Assembly (NCBI RefSeq): GCF_030345075.1
Contig: NZ_CP128361.1
Span: forward strand, 5,022,001-5,086,000
Source: Solwaraspora sp. WMMA2065
GTDB lineage: Bacteria > Actinomycetota > Actinomycetes > Mycobacteriales > Micromonosporaceae
Length of the DNA stretch: 64,000 bases
Direction of reading: 5' to 3'
In this document: in pieces, positions 1 to 9,156 of the stretch
Numbering within the stretch: position 1 is the stretch's first letter
Layout: each line of letters opens with the position of its first letter
Translations under genes and position numbers: made by a program
The notes under the pieces: model-generated
Database searches by the model: none
What the model saw: the letters and a program-made list of their open reading frames with translations, nothing else
Told to the model about the DNA's origin: nothing

Positions 1-12
1 TCACAAGGCACC

Positions 13-50
13 CCGGCCCGGGGTGTCCGCCAGCGGACACCCCGGGCCGG
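13..50 (-). terminator. Perfect 17-bp stem-loop, probable terminator
   Basis: Positions 13-29 pair without mismatch with 34-50 around a 4-base loop (CCAG). It lies 16 bases beyond the stop codon of the minus-strand secreted-protein gene that ends at 66. There is no clear U-tract, which is common for GC-rich actinobacterial terminators. Confidence 0.8.
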
Positions 51-65
51 AAGGCGGGGCAGGGA

Positions 66-1307
66 TCAGCTGGCGGTGGCTGGCCGGTCGTCGGCGAGCT
101 CGCGGCGGGTCTCGGAGCGGGTCGGCGCGGCGGCAGCCCGGCGGGCCGGGTCGGTGCAGAGCTCAGCGATCTGGGCCTCGGTCATCGGGCCGCCCCGGGA
201 CCGGGTGACGCCCAGGTGGTCGGGGACCTCGACGGTCGCCTCGAAGTCCCAGATGTACCACTCCTTGCGGCCCCAGGCCTTGTTCTTCAGCTTGATCTCG
301 ATCGTGCCCTGGGCGGTCTGCAGCTTGGGGCTGCGGTCCAGCGCGGCCCAGCCCGACGGGCCGGCGTTGAGCGACGTGGTCCGGGAGACCGTCGACTCCC
401 AGTTCCACTGCCGGCCGATGCTCTGGCTGATGCTCGTCGACACGTTGCTCAGCGCGCTGGAGCCGAAGGTGGTCGCGGGCACCTCGGCGGTCATGCTGAT
501 CGACCCACCGGTGGTGTCGGACCATTCGACCGACAGGCTGTTGTCGTACGGGGTGCAGTTGAAGTGCGAGGCGACCTCGTGGAAGCCGGCGGTGGTCTCG
601 GTCACCGGTGTCCCCGCAACGAACTGGCAGGACACGGCCCGGCTGTCGCAGTGCTCGAAAAGCTCCGCGCGGGACGGTCCGTCCCAGAACCTGACCGAGC
701 TGTACTGGTTGTCGGCGGGCACCTGCGCGAGCTGGTCGTGCGAGTACCACATGTGGGGGGTGCCGGACTGGTTGGTGTTGACGTAATAGTTGCTGGCGCA
801 GTCGGTGATGTTCTTGTATGAACTGATCACGTTACTCCAGGCGGCGCCGGCGTCAGCGAGGTTGTTGAAGTTGTAGTACTTGCCGCCGCTGCAGGTGCCG
901 GATCGCGAGACCATGCTCAGTGAGCCGCCGGTGTAGTTGGCGTTCTGGTACGCGATCCCGAGGACCACCTGGGCGGCCGCGGACGTACCCGAAGCCATGG
1001 CGCGGGTGGCGGCGGTGCCGGCGGCGGCGATCCGCTCGGTGGTCGCCGCGTCGAGTCGGCTGCCGTCACGCGGGGCGTCGGTGACCGCCCCGGCGGTCGC
1101 CACCTTCATGGCGGTCCGGAAGTCGCGGTAGCAGGCCAGCTCTTCGGCGGACTCGTAGAGCAGACAGTCGGCCATCTCCGCGGTGGGCACGGTGGAGGAG
1201 GCGGCGGCCGGGGTGCTCACGGCGAGCATCGGACCCAGCATCAGTACGGACAGGACGGTCGCGGTGCGGGCGTGTCGGAACATCCGACGGCGTTGCAGGA
1301 ATGTCAT
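66..1307 (-). CDS. Secreted protein with a beta/gamma-crystallin-like domain
   Basis: Encodes a 413-residue exported protein. The ATG at 1307 gives a short basic N-terminus, a hydrophobic stretch and a small-residue cleavage region near AVSTPAAAS, a typical Sec signal peptide; an in-frame ATG at 1283 is an alternative. The open frame continues upstream to 1712, but that part overlaps the opposite gene and has no signal. The middle (about residues 120-210) is rich in Gly, Tyr, Asn and Cys in the manner of beta/gamma-crystallin or I36-inhibitor-like folds. The last 150 residues look like a beta-rich Ser/Thr/Trp domain that I do not recognise. It stands alone, divergent from the winged-helix/hydrolase gene, with a perfect hairpin after its stop. 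Function unknown. Confidence 0.75.
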   Translation of the reverse strand: MTFLQRRRMFRHARTATVLSVLMLGPMLAVSTPAAASSTVPTAEMADCLLYESAEELACYRDFRTAMKVATAGAVTDAPRDGSRLDAATTERIAAAGTAATRAMASGTSAAAQVVLGIAYQNANYTGGSLSMVSRSGTCSGGKYYNFNNLADAGAAWSNVISSYKNITDCASNYYVNTNQSGTPHMWYSHDQLAQVPADNQYSSVRFWDGPSRAELFEHCDSRAVSCQFVAGTPVTETTAGFHEVASHFNCTPYDNSLSVEWSDTTGGSISMTAEVPATTFGSSALSNVSTSISQSIGRQWNWESTVSRTTSLNAGPSGWAALDRSPKLQTAQGTIEIKLKNKAWGRKEWYIWDFEATVEVPDHLGVTRSRGGPMTEAQIAELCTDPARRAAAAPTRSETRRELADDRPATAS

Positions 1308-1571
1308 GAGTGCCAAGTCTGGTGATGCAGGACCGCGCAGCCTTGGTGGAATTCGAAGGATCAGCTGAGGAAAATATGAGGAAGGAACATGGCCAGTGCT
1401 CTTTCCGGTGGAGTCAGTGATCGCCGTTACATTGACTCTGCCCGAAACCCTACAGCATTTCTGTCGGGTCTGAAACAGTGCGACCATTCGTGGCGCCGCT
1501 GACCAGGGCGTTCTGGTCGCCGCGAGGCGGTGGCCAAGATCGTCCGTCGAGGGCCGGGCGCGCACCGGGGG

Positions 1572-1577
1572 TACGCT
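1572..1577 (+). promoter_or_regulatory. TACGCT -10 box of a leaderless promoter
   Basis: A TAnnnT hexamer lies six bases before the ATG at 1584, and no Shine-Dalgarno sequence separates them. This is the usual leaderless arrangement in actinobacteria and supports 1584 as the start of the following gene. Confidence 0.5.
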
Positions 1578-1583
1578 CAGCCG

Positions 1584-2840
1584 ATGGCCGGCGACACCTT
1601 CCGCTTCGGCGAGTACGAACTGGACATGGCCCGCTACCAGCTGCGGCGATCCGGTGAGCCGGTCCACGTGGAGCCCCGGGCACTCGACCTCCTGCAGTAC
1701 CTCATCGAACACCGGGACCGGGTGGTATCGAAGAACGAGCTGCTAGACCAGGTGTGGGGCGACCGTTTCGTCAGCGAGGCGGCGCTGACCACCGGGCTGC
1801 GTACCGCCCGGATCGCCGTCGGTGACACCGGCCGTCACCAGCGGCTGATCCGGACCGTGCACCGGCGGGGGTACCAGTTCGCGGCACCAGTGACGGTGAC
1901 CCGGGCCGGTGACCCCGCGGCCCCCGGACCGCAGCCGGCCGCACACCCGACCCGACCGGCACCGGCCCGGTCTGTGGTCGCCGGGGAGGCCGGCGGCGCG
2001 GACCGCCAGATCGTCCGGTTCTGCCGGGCCGACGATGGCACCCGGATCGCCTACGCCAGCGTCGGTTCGGGTCCGCCGCTGCTCAAGGCCGCCAACTGGA
2101 TGACCCACCTCGATCTGGAGTGGACCACCCCGGTGTGGTCGCACTGGCTCAACGGGCTGGCCCGGGACCGGCAGCTGGTCCGCTACGACGAGCGGGGGTG
2201 CGGCCTGTCCGACTGGGACGTGCCCAGCTTCTCTTTCGACGACTGGGTCGACGACCTGGACACCGTGGTCGAGGCGGTGGGGCTGGACCGGTTCCCGCTG
2301 CTCGGTGTCTCCCAGGGCGGTGCGGTAGCGGTCGCGTACGCCGTGCGCCGGCCGGAGCGGGTCAGCCGGTTGATCCTCGCCGGCGCGTACGCCCGGGGCC
2401 GCCAGGTCCGGGCCCGCAGCCAGGCCGAGCAGGACGAGGCGGCCCTGGATCTGAACCTGGCGCGGGTCGGTTGGGCACACCAGGACCCCAGTTTCCTCGG
2501 TGTCTTCGCTTCCCAGTTCCTGCCCGAGGGCACTCCGGAGGAGTTGGAGGAGTTCATCGGCTTTCAGCGGCGGACCACCTCGGCGGCGAACGGGGTCCGG
2601 TTCCTGGAGGAGTTCGCCCGGATCGACGTCTCGGACATCGCCCACCGGGTGCAGTGCCCGACGTTGATCCTGCACTGCCGCGATGACATGCGGGTGCCCA
2701 CCTCGCAGGCCAGCGAGCTGGCCACCCTCATTCCGGACAGTCAACTGGTGCTGCTGGACAGCCGCAACCATCTGCTCACCGCGTCCGAGCCGGCCTGGCC
2801 GGAGTTCCTGGCCCAGATCGACGCCTTCCTGACCGATTGA
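1584..2840 (+). CDS. Winged-helix DNA-binding domain fused to an alpha/beta hydrolase
   Basis: A 418-residue fusion. Residues about 5-100 form an OmpR/PhoB-type winged helix (Trans_reg_C), ending in the typical HRRGYQF strand-turn. After a Pro/Ala-rich linker (about 105-150), residues 150-418 are an alpha/beta hydrolase with the nucleophile elbow GVSQGG, an acid in DDMRVP and a histidine in SRNHLL near the C-terminus. The family is known in actinobacteria, but no receiver domain is present, so the hydrolase part may act as a small-molecule sensor or as an enzyme that controls its own gene; that is inference. An upstream in-frame start at 1530 is less likely because of the leaderless -10 box. 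The next gene follows after 16 bases and is probably co-transcribed. Confidence 0.85.
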   Translation: MAGDTFRFGEYELDMARYQLRRSGEPVHVEPRALDLLQYLIEHRDRVVSKNELLDQVWGDRFVSEAALTTGLRTARIAVGDTGRHQRLIRTVHRRGYQFAAPVTVTRAGDPAAPGPQPAAHPTRPAPARSVVAGEAGGADRQIVRFCRADDGTRIAYASVGSGPPLLKAANWMTHLDLEWTTPVWSHWLNGLARDRQLVRYDERGCGLSDWDVPSFSFDDWVDDLDTVVEAVGLDRFPLLGVSQGGAVAVAYAVRRPERVSRLILAGAYARGRQVRARSQAEQDEAALDLNLARVGWAHQDPSFLGVFASQFLPEGTPEELEEFIGFQRRTTSAANGVRFLEEFARIDVSDIAHRVQCPTLILHCRDDMRVPTSQASELATLIPDSQLVLLDSRNHLLTASEPAWPEFLAQIDAFLTD

Positions 2841-2856
2841 CCAGCGGAGAGCCAGC

Positions 2857-3780
2857 ATGAGGATCCTTGTCGTGGGCGGGACCGGCCTGATCGGTACGCA
2901 CGTCGTCGACCTGCTGCGCGAGCGCGGCCACGCGGTGGCCACGGTGGCGCGGACCGCCCGTACCGGGGTCGACCACGTGCTCGACGTCGAGACCGCCTCG
3001 GTCGAGGACCTGCGGCCGCTGCTCACTGGCCACGACGGCGTCGTGTACGGCACCCGGGTCGACGAGCAGCGGGTACTCCCCGCACCGATCCATCCCGTGC
3101 TGCGCAGTGAACTCGTCGATCCCGTGGCGCGGATGTTCACCGCTGCCCGGCACGCCGGCCTGACCCGTGGGGTCCTGCTCGGCTCCTACTACACCTACCA
3201 CGTCCGGCTTCGTCCCGAGCGGCGGCTCGGCGAGCGGCACGCGTACATCCGGTGCCGGCTGGAACAGGCCCGGCAGGTGCGGACGGCGGCCGGAACCGAC
3301 CTGCCGGTCACCGTGCTGGAGCTGCCGTTCGTCTTCGGCCGAGCCGGTGACCGGCTACCGAACTGGGCCGGTCCGCTGGACCGGTGGGCACGGTCGGCGG
3401 CGCCGCTGCTGGTCCCGGTCGGCGGAACCGCCGCGGCCTCGGCCGGCAGCGTCGCCGTCGCGGCGGTCGACGCGATCGAGGGAGCGTACGGCGGGGACGT
3501 TCCGGTCGCCGACGCCAACCTGACCTGGGTCGAGATGCTCGGGCGGATCGCCGAGGCGGTGGGCCGGCCACGCCCGGTCCGGCGGCTGCCCGCCGGTGCG
3601 GTCCGCGTGGCCCTGCGGGCCGGCGGCGCACTGCAGGCGCTCGCCCGCAGGGAATCTGGGCTCAACCCCGCTCACCTGGCCGACCTGCTCCTCGCCGAGC
3701 TGTTCATCGAGCCGCTGACCGGCCGGTCGCTCGAACCGTCGTTGCAGGAGACCTTCCGCGCGTCACCTGCCGGCAGGTGA
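2857..3780 (+). CDS. NAD-dependent epimerase/dehydratase family protein
   Basis: A 307-residue protein that starts with a Rossmann nucleotide-binding motif (GGTGLIGTHV at residues 7-16), as in extended short-chain dehydrogenases and NmrA/isoflavone-reductase-like proteins. A YTYHVR stretch may stand where the usual Tyr-x3-Lys pair is found, but the Lys is not obvious, so catalysis is uncertain. GGAGAG ends five bases before the ATG, a good ribosome-binding site. It follows the regulator-hydrolase fusion by 16 bases, so the pair probably act on the same unknown metabolite. Substrate unknown. Confidence 0.8.
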   Translation: MRILVVGGTGLIGTHVVDLLRERGHAVATVARTARTGVDHVLDVETASVEDLRPLLTGHDGVVYGTRVDEQRVLPAPIHPVLRSELVDPVARMFTAARHAGLTRGVLLGSYYTYHVRLRPERRLGERHAYIRCRLEQARQVRTAAGTDLPVTVLELPFVFGRAGDRLPNWAGPLDRWARSAAPLLVPVGGTAAASAGSVAVAAVDAIEGAYGGDVPVADANLTWVEMLGRIAEAVGRPRPVRRLPAGAVRVALRAGGALQALARRESGLNPAHLADLLLAELFIEPLTGRSLEPSLQETFRASPAGR

Positions 3781-3785
3781 GCGGG

Positions 3786-4382
3786 TCACTCGGCCGGCTG
3801 CAGGGGTTCGCAGGCGGCCAGCGCCGCGGCGACGGTCGGATCCGAGGAGTCCAGGTCGTCGGCCCACTCGACGTCGTTCTCCGCCAGGCAGTTGCGGTAC
3901 GCGACGATGCCGCTGGCGTCCGCCCCGTTCTCGGTGCCGCCGCCGGGTCCACGGGCCGGTAGCTCGGACTGACACGCCTCCTGCGCCGCCGCCCAGGTGT
4001 CGTCGTCGACGTCGTCAGGTCGGAGCATGTCGCCGAATCCGCCGCCCATCCTGCCGCCGCCCGGTCCCGCACCGCCTGGCCCGCCGGACGGGAACCCCGA
4101 CGGCGCGCCGGACGGCAACCCCGACGGCCGGTCGCCGGGCTGCCCCGACGGCATCCCGTTCGGGGCACCACGTCGGAAACCTCCTCCGGCCTCGGGAACC
4201 TCCACGCCGTCGACCCCGTTGTCCCGCAGGCAGTCCACGTACTCCGCCATGGCTCCGGCGCCAGCTGCCGCGGTTTCGCTGTCCGAGTCCGGGTCGGACG
4301 CTCCACAGGCGGCAAGTAGCAGCAGGCAGACGCCTCCGGCAGTGCCCCACATCGAACGACTGAGCGCAACGTGCACGATCAT
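3786..4382 (-). CDS. Small lipoprotein with a Gly/Pro/Ser-rich linker
   Basis: A 198-residue predicted lipoprotein. The N-terminal hydrophobic stretch ends in the lipobox LAAC. Two similar short segments, each with a C-L-x-(D/E)-N core (MAEYVDCLRDNG and IVAYRNCLAENDVEW), flank a low-complexity region of Pro-Ser-Gly repeats, suggesting two copies of a small helical Cys-containing module. A GGGGAGG purine run precedes the ATG at 4382. It is divergent from the MacAB-type export operon that starts about 200 bases away, so it may be an extracytoplasmic partner of that exporter; that is inference. An in-frame start further upstream (4529) would bury the signal peptide and is rejected. Confidence 0.7.
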   Translation of the reverse strand: MIVHVALSRSMWGTAGGVCLLLLAACGASDPDSDSETAAAGAGAMAEYVDCLRDNGVDGVEVPEAGGGFRRGAPNGMPSGQPGDRPSGLPSGAPSGFPSGGPGGAGPGGGRMGGGFGDMLRPDDVDDDTWAAAQEACQSELPARGPGGGTENGADASGIVAYRNCLAENDVEWADDLDSSDPTVAAALAACEPLQPAE

Positions 4383-4588
4383 GCCCTCCCCATCAGATGG
4401 CCCGCGACGGACGTCGCCGGTGCGGGCGTCAGCAGAGCTGACGAACCTCCGCGTCACGTCAGGATTTGCTGTGACGGCGCTGGGGATGGCGACCAACGCG
4501 GGGAGGGCACCGGCGAACCGTCGGTTCACAGGAAACGCCGAGCTGTCACCGAGCCGGTCCTGAGCCGGTGCCGGAACACTTCCCGGTC

Positions 4589-5926
4589 ATGAGACTCGGC
4601 TCCATCAGGGCGCTGGTCAGCCGGCTGCCCGCGAGCCGGTGGCTTGTCGCCGTGGCGGCCGGTGCGACGCTGATCCCGGCGGGTGTCGTCGCCTACGCGG
4701 TCGCCGTCCCGACGAGCACCGACGACGCCGTACCCGTAGCCATGACGCAGGTGGACAGAGGGACGGTCACCGTGGCGATCGCCGCGGCCGGCTCGGTCGC
4801 ACCGGCCGAGGACCGCCAACTCGGCTTCGCGGTTGCCGGCACGGTGACCAGGCTGGACGTACGGCTCGGGCAGGACGTCGCCGCCGGTGACGTGCTCGCC
4901 GCCGTCGACGACAGCAACGCGGCGGCAGCTGTCGAACAGGCTGAAGAGGCGCTGACGGCAGCGCGGGAAGCCCTCGCCGAGGCGCAGGCGGACGCCCGCA
5001 CGGACGGGACGGACACCGACGTGAGCACCGGGTGCACGACGACCGCGCTGGCGGCCTGGACCGCTTCCGACCCCTCCACCAGCCCGACGCCGGAGGCGAC
5101 TAGGTCGGCCACCCCGGACCCGTCCCCTACTGTCGGCACCACCACCTCGCCGGCACCTTCGCCCACCGCGTCCGTACCGGCGGAATCGCCCACCCCGACC
5201 CCACCGGCCACGCCGGCGAACTCGCCGGCCGCGCCCACCGGCGACCCCGGGGACCGGGCCGACGGTTCCGACAGCGGTTGCGGTAGGGCGGCGGACGGGC
5301 GCTCCAGCGGAGACCCGGTGCTGCGGGCCCGGCAGCAGGTCACCGCGGCGCAGCTACGACTCGCCGCCGCCGAGGACGATCTCGCCGGTACGGTGATCAG
5401 CGCTCCAGTCGACGGCAAGGTGCTCGGTGTCTCCGGCACCGTCGGCAGCACGGTACGAGCCGGTGACACCTTCATCGAACTCGGCGCGGTCGCCCAGATG
5501 CAGGTGACCGCGAGTTTTCCCGAGGCCGACGCCGCGCGGTTGTCGGTCGGCCAGCCGGCCGTCGTCACCCTGGCCACCCGGCCGGGCGAGGAGTTCCCCG
5601 CCCACCTCGGTCAGGTCGACCCGGTGGGCAGCGTCGACGGCCAGCTGGTGCGCTACGGCGTGATCGTCGACTTCGACGACGTCCCGGCCGGCCTGCTGGT
5701 CGGTCAGAGCGCCGGGGTACGGGTCGTCGTTGACGAGGTGACCGACGTGGTACGAGTCCCGGTCACCGCGGTGAGCCGCAGCAGCGTCGGCGGCGAGGAC
5801 ATCGTCGTCGTGCGGGACGGATCCGGCGTTGAGCAGCAGCGGGTGGTGACCGTGGGCGTCCGTGGCGACCAGTACGTCGAGGTCATCGACGGCCTGGCGG
5901 TCGGCGACGAAGTGGTGGATGGGTGA
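4589..5926 (+). CDS. HlyD/MacA-type efflux adaptor with a mucin-like insertion
   Basis: Membrane-fusion (adaptor) subunit of an ABC export system, 445 residues. Residues 16-40 are an N-terminal membrane anchor. A lipoyl half-motif (about 75-107) is followed by a coiled-coil arm (about 112-136), a returning arm (about 242-266), the second lipoyl half (ISAPVDGKVLG) and beta-barrel domains. Between the two arms lies an insertion of about 100 residues, very rich in Pro, Ser and Thr and bracketed by Cys149 and Cys231. An in-frame GTG at 4568 could also start the protein. It overlaps the next adaptor gene (TGATG), indicating translational coupling. Gram-positive bacteria lack TolC, so the altered hairpin tip makes sense in a cell-wall setting. 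Confidence 0.85.
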   Translation: MRLGSIRALVSRLPASRWLVAVAAGATLIPAGVVAYAVAVPTSTDDAVPVAMTQVDRGTVTVAIAAAGSVAPAEDRQLGFAVAGTVTRLDVRLGQDVAAGDVLAAVDDSNAAAAVEQAEEALTAAREALAEAQADARTDGTDTDVSTGCTTTALAAWTASDPSTSPTPEATRSATPDPSPTVGTTTSPAPSPTASVPAESPTPTPPATPANSPAAPTGDPGDRADGSDSGCGRAADGRSSGDPVLRARQQVTAAQLRLAAAEDDLAGTVISAPVDGKVLGVSGTVGSTVRAGDTFIELGAVAQMQVTASFPEADAARLSVGQPAVVTLATRPGEEFPAHLGQVDPVGSVDGQLVRYGVIVDFDDVPAGLLVGQSAGVRVVVDEVTDVVRVPVTAVSRSSVGGEDIVVVRDGSGVEQQRVVTVGVRGDQYVEVIDGLAVGDEVVDG

Positions 5927-7206
5927 TGCGATCCGCCGGTCGGCTCTCAGCCGCCACCGAGCCCGCTCCGAGTCCGCGTCGAGGAAGTCACCAGAAGCTG
6001 TCCGCCATGCCTGTGCGTCGCCTCGCCGGCCTTCGCCGGCCGTTGATCCTCAATGCGGTTCTTGTCCTGGCCGTACTCGGCCTGCTCGGCTGGACGTACC
6101 ACACAGTGGTCGGGCCGGACAACACCGCTGTCGCCGCCGGCTCGGCGGCAACCGCGACCGTCGTCGTCGAGCAGGCCACGGTCACGGCGACGGTCACCGC
6201 CTCCGGTTCGGTACGCAGTGCGAAGACGGCGGTCGCTGACTTCGTCACCGGCGGCACGGTCACGGAGATCCTGGTGTCCGTCGGGCAGCAGGTCGACGAG
6301 GGCGCGGTCCTCGCCCGGGTCGACGACACGGTGGCCCAGCGGGAACTGGACGCCGCGCGGGCCAACCTCGACGCCGCGCAGGACGCCCTCGACACCGCCG
6401 AGGTCGCTGGCGTGTCGACGGCTGACGCCGTCGCCGCGGTGACCGAGGCGGAACTCGCGGTCGACGAGGCGCAGGCGGCCGTCGACGGCACGACGTTGAC
6501 AGCCCCGGTGGCCGGTACGGTCGTCGCGGTCAACGGCAGCGTCGGCGCGTCGACCGGAGGCGGCACCGGGTCGTCGTCGGCGGGTGGCGGCACCGGGTCG
6601 TCCTCGTCGTCGGGTGCCAGTGGGTTCGTGGATCTGGCCGACCTGACCCAGTTGGAGGTGACCGCCTCGGTGTCGGAAACCGATGCGACGCGGCTCGAGA
6701 CCGGTCAGCCGGCGACCGTACGGTGGAACGCGCTGCCGGACACCGAGGCCACCGCGAGCATCGGGGTCATCGACCCGAACGCGGCCACCACCAACGGCGT
6801 GGTGAGCTATCCGATCACCCTCGACCTGGACTCGCTGCCCGAAGGCGTCCGGCCTGGACAGACCGTGGAAGTGACGGTGGTTGTCGGCGAGGCGGTGGAC
6901 GTGCTGACCGTCAGCCCGGCCGCGCTGACCGGCACCGGCACCCGGCAGTCGGTCACCGTGCTGGTCGACGGCGCACAGGTCAGCCGTACCGTCGAGGTCG
7001 GCCTGCAGGGCGACGACGCGGTGGAGATCATCTCCGGGCTGGCCGTCGGCGAACAGGTGGTGGTCGTCATCCCCACCGAGTCGGAGAGCGGGTCCGGCGG
7101 CTTCCCCGGTGGCGGCGGGTTGACCGGCGGTGGCGGCTTCCCCGGCGGGGGCGGACCGGGTGCCGGTGGCTTCTCCGGTGGCGGCAGGCCGGGGGGTGGC
7201 CGGTGA
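5926..7206 (+). CDS. Second HlyD/MacA-type efflux adaptor with a glycine-rich tail
   Basis: A 426-residue adaptor of the same family as the preceding gene, read from the ATG that overlaps its stop codon (TGATG); GTG 5923 and ATG 6007 are alternatives. It has an N-terminal transmembrane anchor (ILNAVLVLAVLGLLGW), a first lipoyl half (about residues 100-130), a short coiled-coil arm, the second lipoyl half (LTAPVAGTVVAVNG), a Gly/Ser loop and two beta domains. The last 35 residues are Gly/Phe/Pro repeats. The ATPase gene begins inside its stop codon (GTGA). Two non-identical adaptors in one operon suggest a hetero-oligomeric adaptor ring or two alternative cargoes; neither can be decided from sequence. 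Confidence 0.85.
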   Translation: MRSAGRLSAATEPAPSPRRGSHQKLSAMPVRRLAGLRRPLILNAVLVLAVLGLLGWTYHTVVGPDNTAVAAGSAATATVVVEQATVTATVTASGSVRSAKTAVADFVTGGTVTEILVSVGQQVDEGAVLARVDDTVAQRELDAARANLDAAQDALDTAEVAGVSTADAVAAVTEAELAVDEAQAAVDGTTLTAPVAGTVVAVNGSVGASTGGGTGSSSAGGGTGSSSSSGASGFVDLADLTQLEVTASVSETDATRLETGQPATVRWNALPDTEATASIGVIDPNAATTNGVVSYPITLDLDSLPEGVRPGQTVEVTVVVGEAVDVLTVSPAALTGTGTRQSVTVLVDGAQVSRTVEVGLQGDDAVEIISGLAVGEQVVVVIPTESESGSGGFPGGGGLTGGGGFPGGGGPGAGGFSGGGRPGGGR

Positions 7207-7946
7207 GCCCGGTTCTGGACGTACGGGACGTGACCAAGGTGTACGGCGTCGGTGAGTCGGCGGTCGCCGCTCTGCGGGGCGTGTCGCTGCAGGTCGACCG
7301 GGGTGAGTTCATCGCCGTGATGGGCTCGTCCGGCTCCGGCAAGTCGACGCTGATGAACATCCTCGGCTGTCTGGACGTGCCCAGCACCGGCCGCTACCTG
7401 ATCGACGGGGTGGACGTCAGCCAACTCACCGAGCGGCAGCTGGCCATGGTCCGTAACCGCCGGATCGGCTTCGTCTTCCAGTCGTTCAACCTGATCCCGC
7501 GGACCACCGCCGTGGCGAACGTCGAGCTGCCGCTGGCGTACGCCGGGGTCCGTCCGACCGTGCGACGCCGGCGGGCGCTGGCCGCGCTCGACCTGGTCGG
7601 GCTGGCCGGACGGGCTGGGCATCTGCCGAACCAGCTCTCCGGCGGCCAGCAGCAGCGGGTCGCGGTCGCCCGCGCGTTGGTGACCGAACCGGCGCTGGTG
7701 CTGGCGGACGAACCGACCGGAAACCTGGACAGCGCGTCCACCGAGGAGGTGCTGACCATCTTCGACCAGCTCAACGCCGACGGCCGCACCATCATGCTGA
7801 TCACCCATGAACCGGAGGTCGCTGACCGGACCCGCCGGCTGCTACGGGTCCGCGACGGGCGGATCGTCTCCGACGACCGACGCCACGGTGCCGGTCAGCC
7901 GGGTGCGGGCAGACCGTACCGGGAGGTCGCCCAGTGGGGCCCGTAG
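7203..7946 (+). CDS. MacB/LolD-type ABC transporter ATP-binding protein
   Basis: A 247-residue ATPase. Walker A is GSSGSGKST, the Q-loop is in [22 protein letters not shown], the signature is LSGGQQQR, Walker B is [14 protein letters not shown], and the switch histidine is in LITHEPE. These are typical of the MacB/LolD/FtsE subgroup that powers extrusion from the outer leaflet or periplasm instead of channel-type import. The start is the GTG overlapping the adaptor stop (GTGA), and the end overlaps the permease gene by 13 bases. It energises the adjacent permease. Confidence 0.93.
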   Translation: MSPVLDVRDVTKVYGVGESAVAALRGVSLQVDRGEFIAVMGSSGSGKSTLMNILGCLDVPSTGRYLIDGVDVSQLTERQLAMVRNRRIGFVFQSFNLIPRTTAVANVELPLAYAGVRPTVRRRRALAALDLVGLAGRAGHLPNQLSGGQQQRVAVARALVTEPALVLADEPTGNLDSASTEEVLTIFDQLNADGRTIMLITHEPEVADRTRRLLRVRDGRIVSDDRRHGAGQPGAGRPYREVAQWGP

Positions 7947-9145
7947 AGATTGTCCGCTCCGGGCTGCGCGGCATCGGCGCGAACAAGCTGCGTTCGGCGT
8001 TGACCACACTCGGCATCCTGATCGGCGTGGCCGCGGTGATCCTGCTCGTCGCCGTGGGCAACGGGTCGGCGCAGACGGTCAACGAGCGGATCGAGGCGCT
8101 CGGCACCAACACGATCACCGTGTCGGCGTCCGGCGGTGGCGGCGCCGGGCTGACCGTCGCGGTCGCCGAGGCGCTGCACGATCCGGTGCTCGCCCCGGAC
8201 GTCCGTTCGGTGTCGCCGGTGGTCAGCACCTCGGCGACCCTCACCTACGGCGACGCCGACCACTCCGTCGGGCAGTTCGTCGGCAGCTACCCGAGCTACC
8301 TGGCGGCGTCGAACACGCCGGTCGGCGAGGGGGTCACCTTCACCGAGGCCGATGTCGCGCAGGGCCGCCGGGTGGCGCTCGTCGGGCAGACCGTGGTCGA
8401 CGAGCTATTCGCCGGAGCGGATCCGCTGGGCAGTCAGATGATGGTCGACGGCACCCTGTTCACCGTGGTCGGCGTGCTCGCCGAGAAGACCTCCACCGGC
8501 GGTCTGCAGGACGCCAACGACCTGGTGGTGGCGCCGTTGACCGCGGTGCGCCAGACATTGACCGGGTACGGGTCGATCAACTCGGTGCTGGTGGAGGCGG
8601 CTGGGCCGGACCGGGTCGACGCCGCGCAGGCACAGGTCAGCGCGATCCTGGACCGCAAGCTGGCCACGGACGGCGCTGCCGGCTCCGGCGGCGTCTCCGG
8701 CGGTTCCTCGTACCGGATTCAGAACGCGGCACAGCTGCTGGAGACGCAGGCGTCGACGGCGGAGACGTTCACTGTGCTGCTCGGCGCGGTCGCGGCGATC
8801 AGCCTGCTGGTCGGCGGGATCGGCATCACCAACATCATGCTGGTGACGGTGACCGAACGGACCCGCGAGATCGGTGTCCGCAAGGCGCTCGGCGCCCCAC
8901 CCGGCACCATCATGGCCCAGTTTCTTGTCGAGGCGACGCTGCTCAGCGCGATCGGCGGCGGGGCGGGGGTCGCGGTCGCGGTGATCGGCAGCCGGTTCAC
9001 CATCGTCGGGGTGGAGCCGGTGATCGTGCCGAGTTCGGTGCTGCTGGCGCTGGGCGTGTCGGTGGCGATCGGCCTCTTCTTCGGCAGCGTCCCGGCCCGC
9101 CGGGCGGCGAATCTGCGACCCATCGACGCCCTGCGGTACGAGTAG
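7934..9145 (+). CDS. MacB-type ABC transporter permease (FtsX family)
   Basis: A 403-residue permease with one N-terminal transmembrane helix (about residues 20-42), a large extracytoplasmic MacB periplasmic-core domain (about 45-265) and an FtsX domain with three C-terminal helices, beginning near AETFTVLLGAVAAISLLVGGIG. The conserved stretch TERTREIGVRKALGA lies in the cytoplasmic loop, and the protein ends RRAANLRPIDALRYE, a typical MacB terminus. It starts at a GTG inside the ATPase gene. With that ATPase and the two adaptors it should form a MacAB-like exporter, perhaps for a peptide, lipid or antibiotic; the cargo cannot be read. Confidence 0.92.
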   Translation: MGPVEIVRSGLRGIGANKLRSALTTLGILIGVAAVILLVAVGNGSAQTVNERIEALGTNTITVSASGGGGAGLTVAVAEALHDPVLAPDVRSVSPVVSTSATLTYGDADHSVGQFVGSYPSYLAASNTPVGEGVTFTEADVAQGRRVALVGQTVVDELFAGADPLGSQMMVDGTLFTVVGVLAEKTSTGGLQDANDLVVAPLTAVRQTLTGYGSINSVLVEAAGPDRVDAAQAQVSAILDRKLATDGAAGSGGVSGGSSYRIQNAAQLLETQASTAETFTVLLGAVAAISLLVGGIGITNIMLVTVTERTREIGVRKALGAPPGTIMAQFLVEATLLSAIGGGAGVAVAVIGSRFTIVGVEPVIVPSSVLLALGVSVAIGLFFGSVPARRAANLRPIDALRYE

Positions 9146-9156
9146 GTGACCGACTG

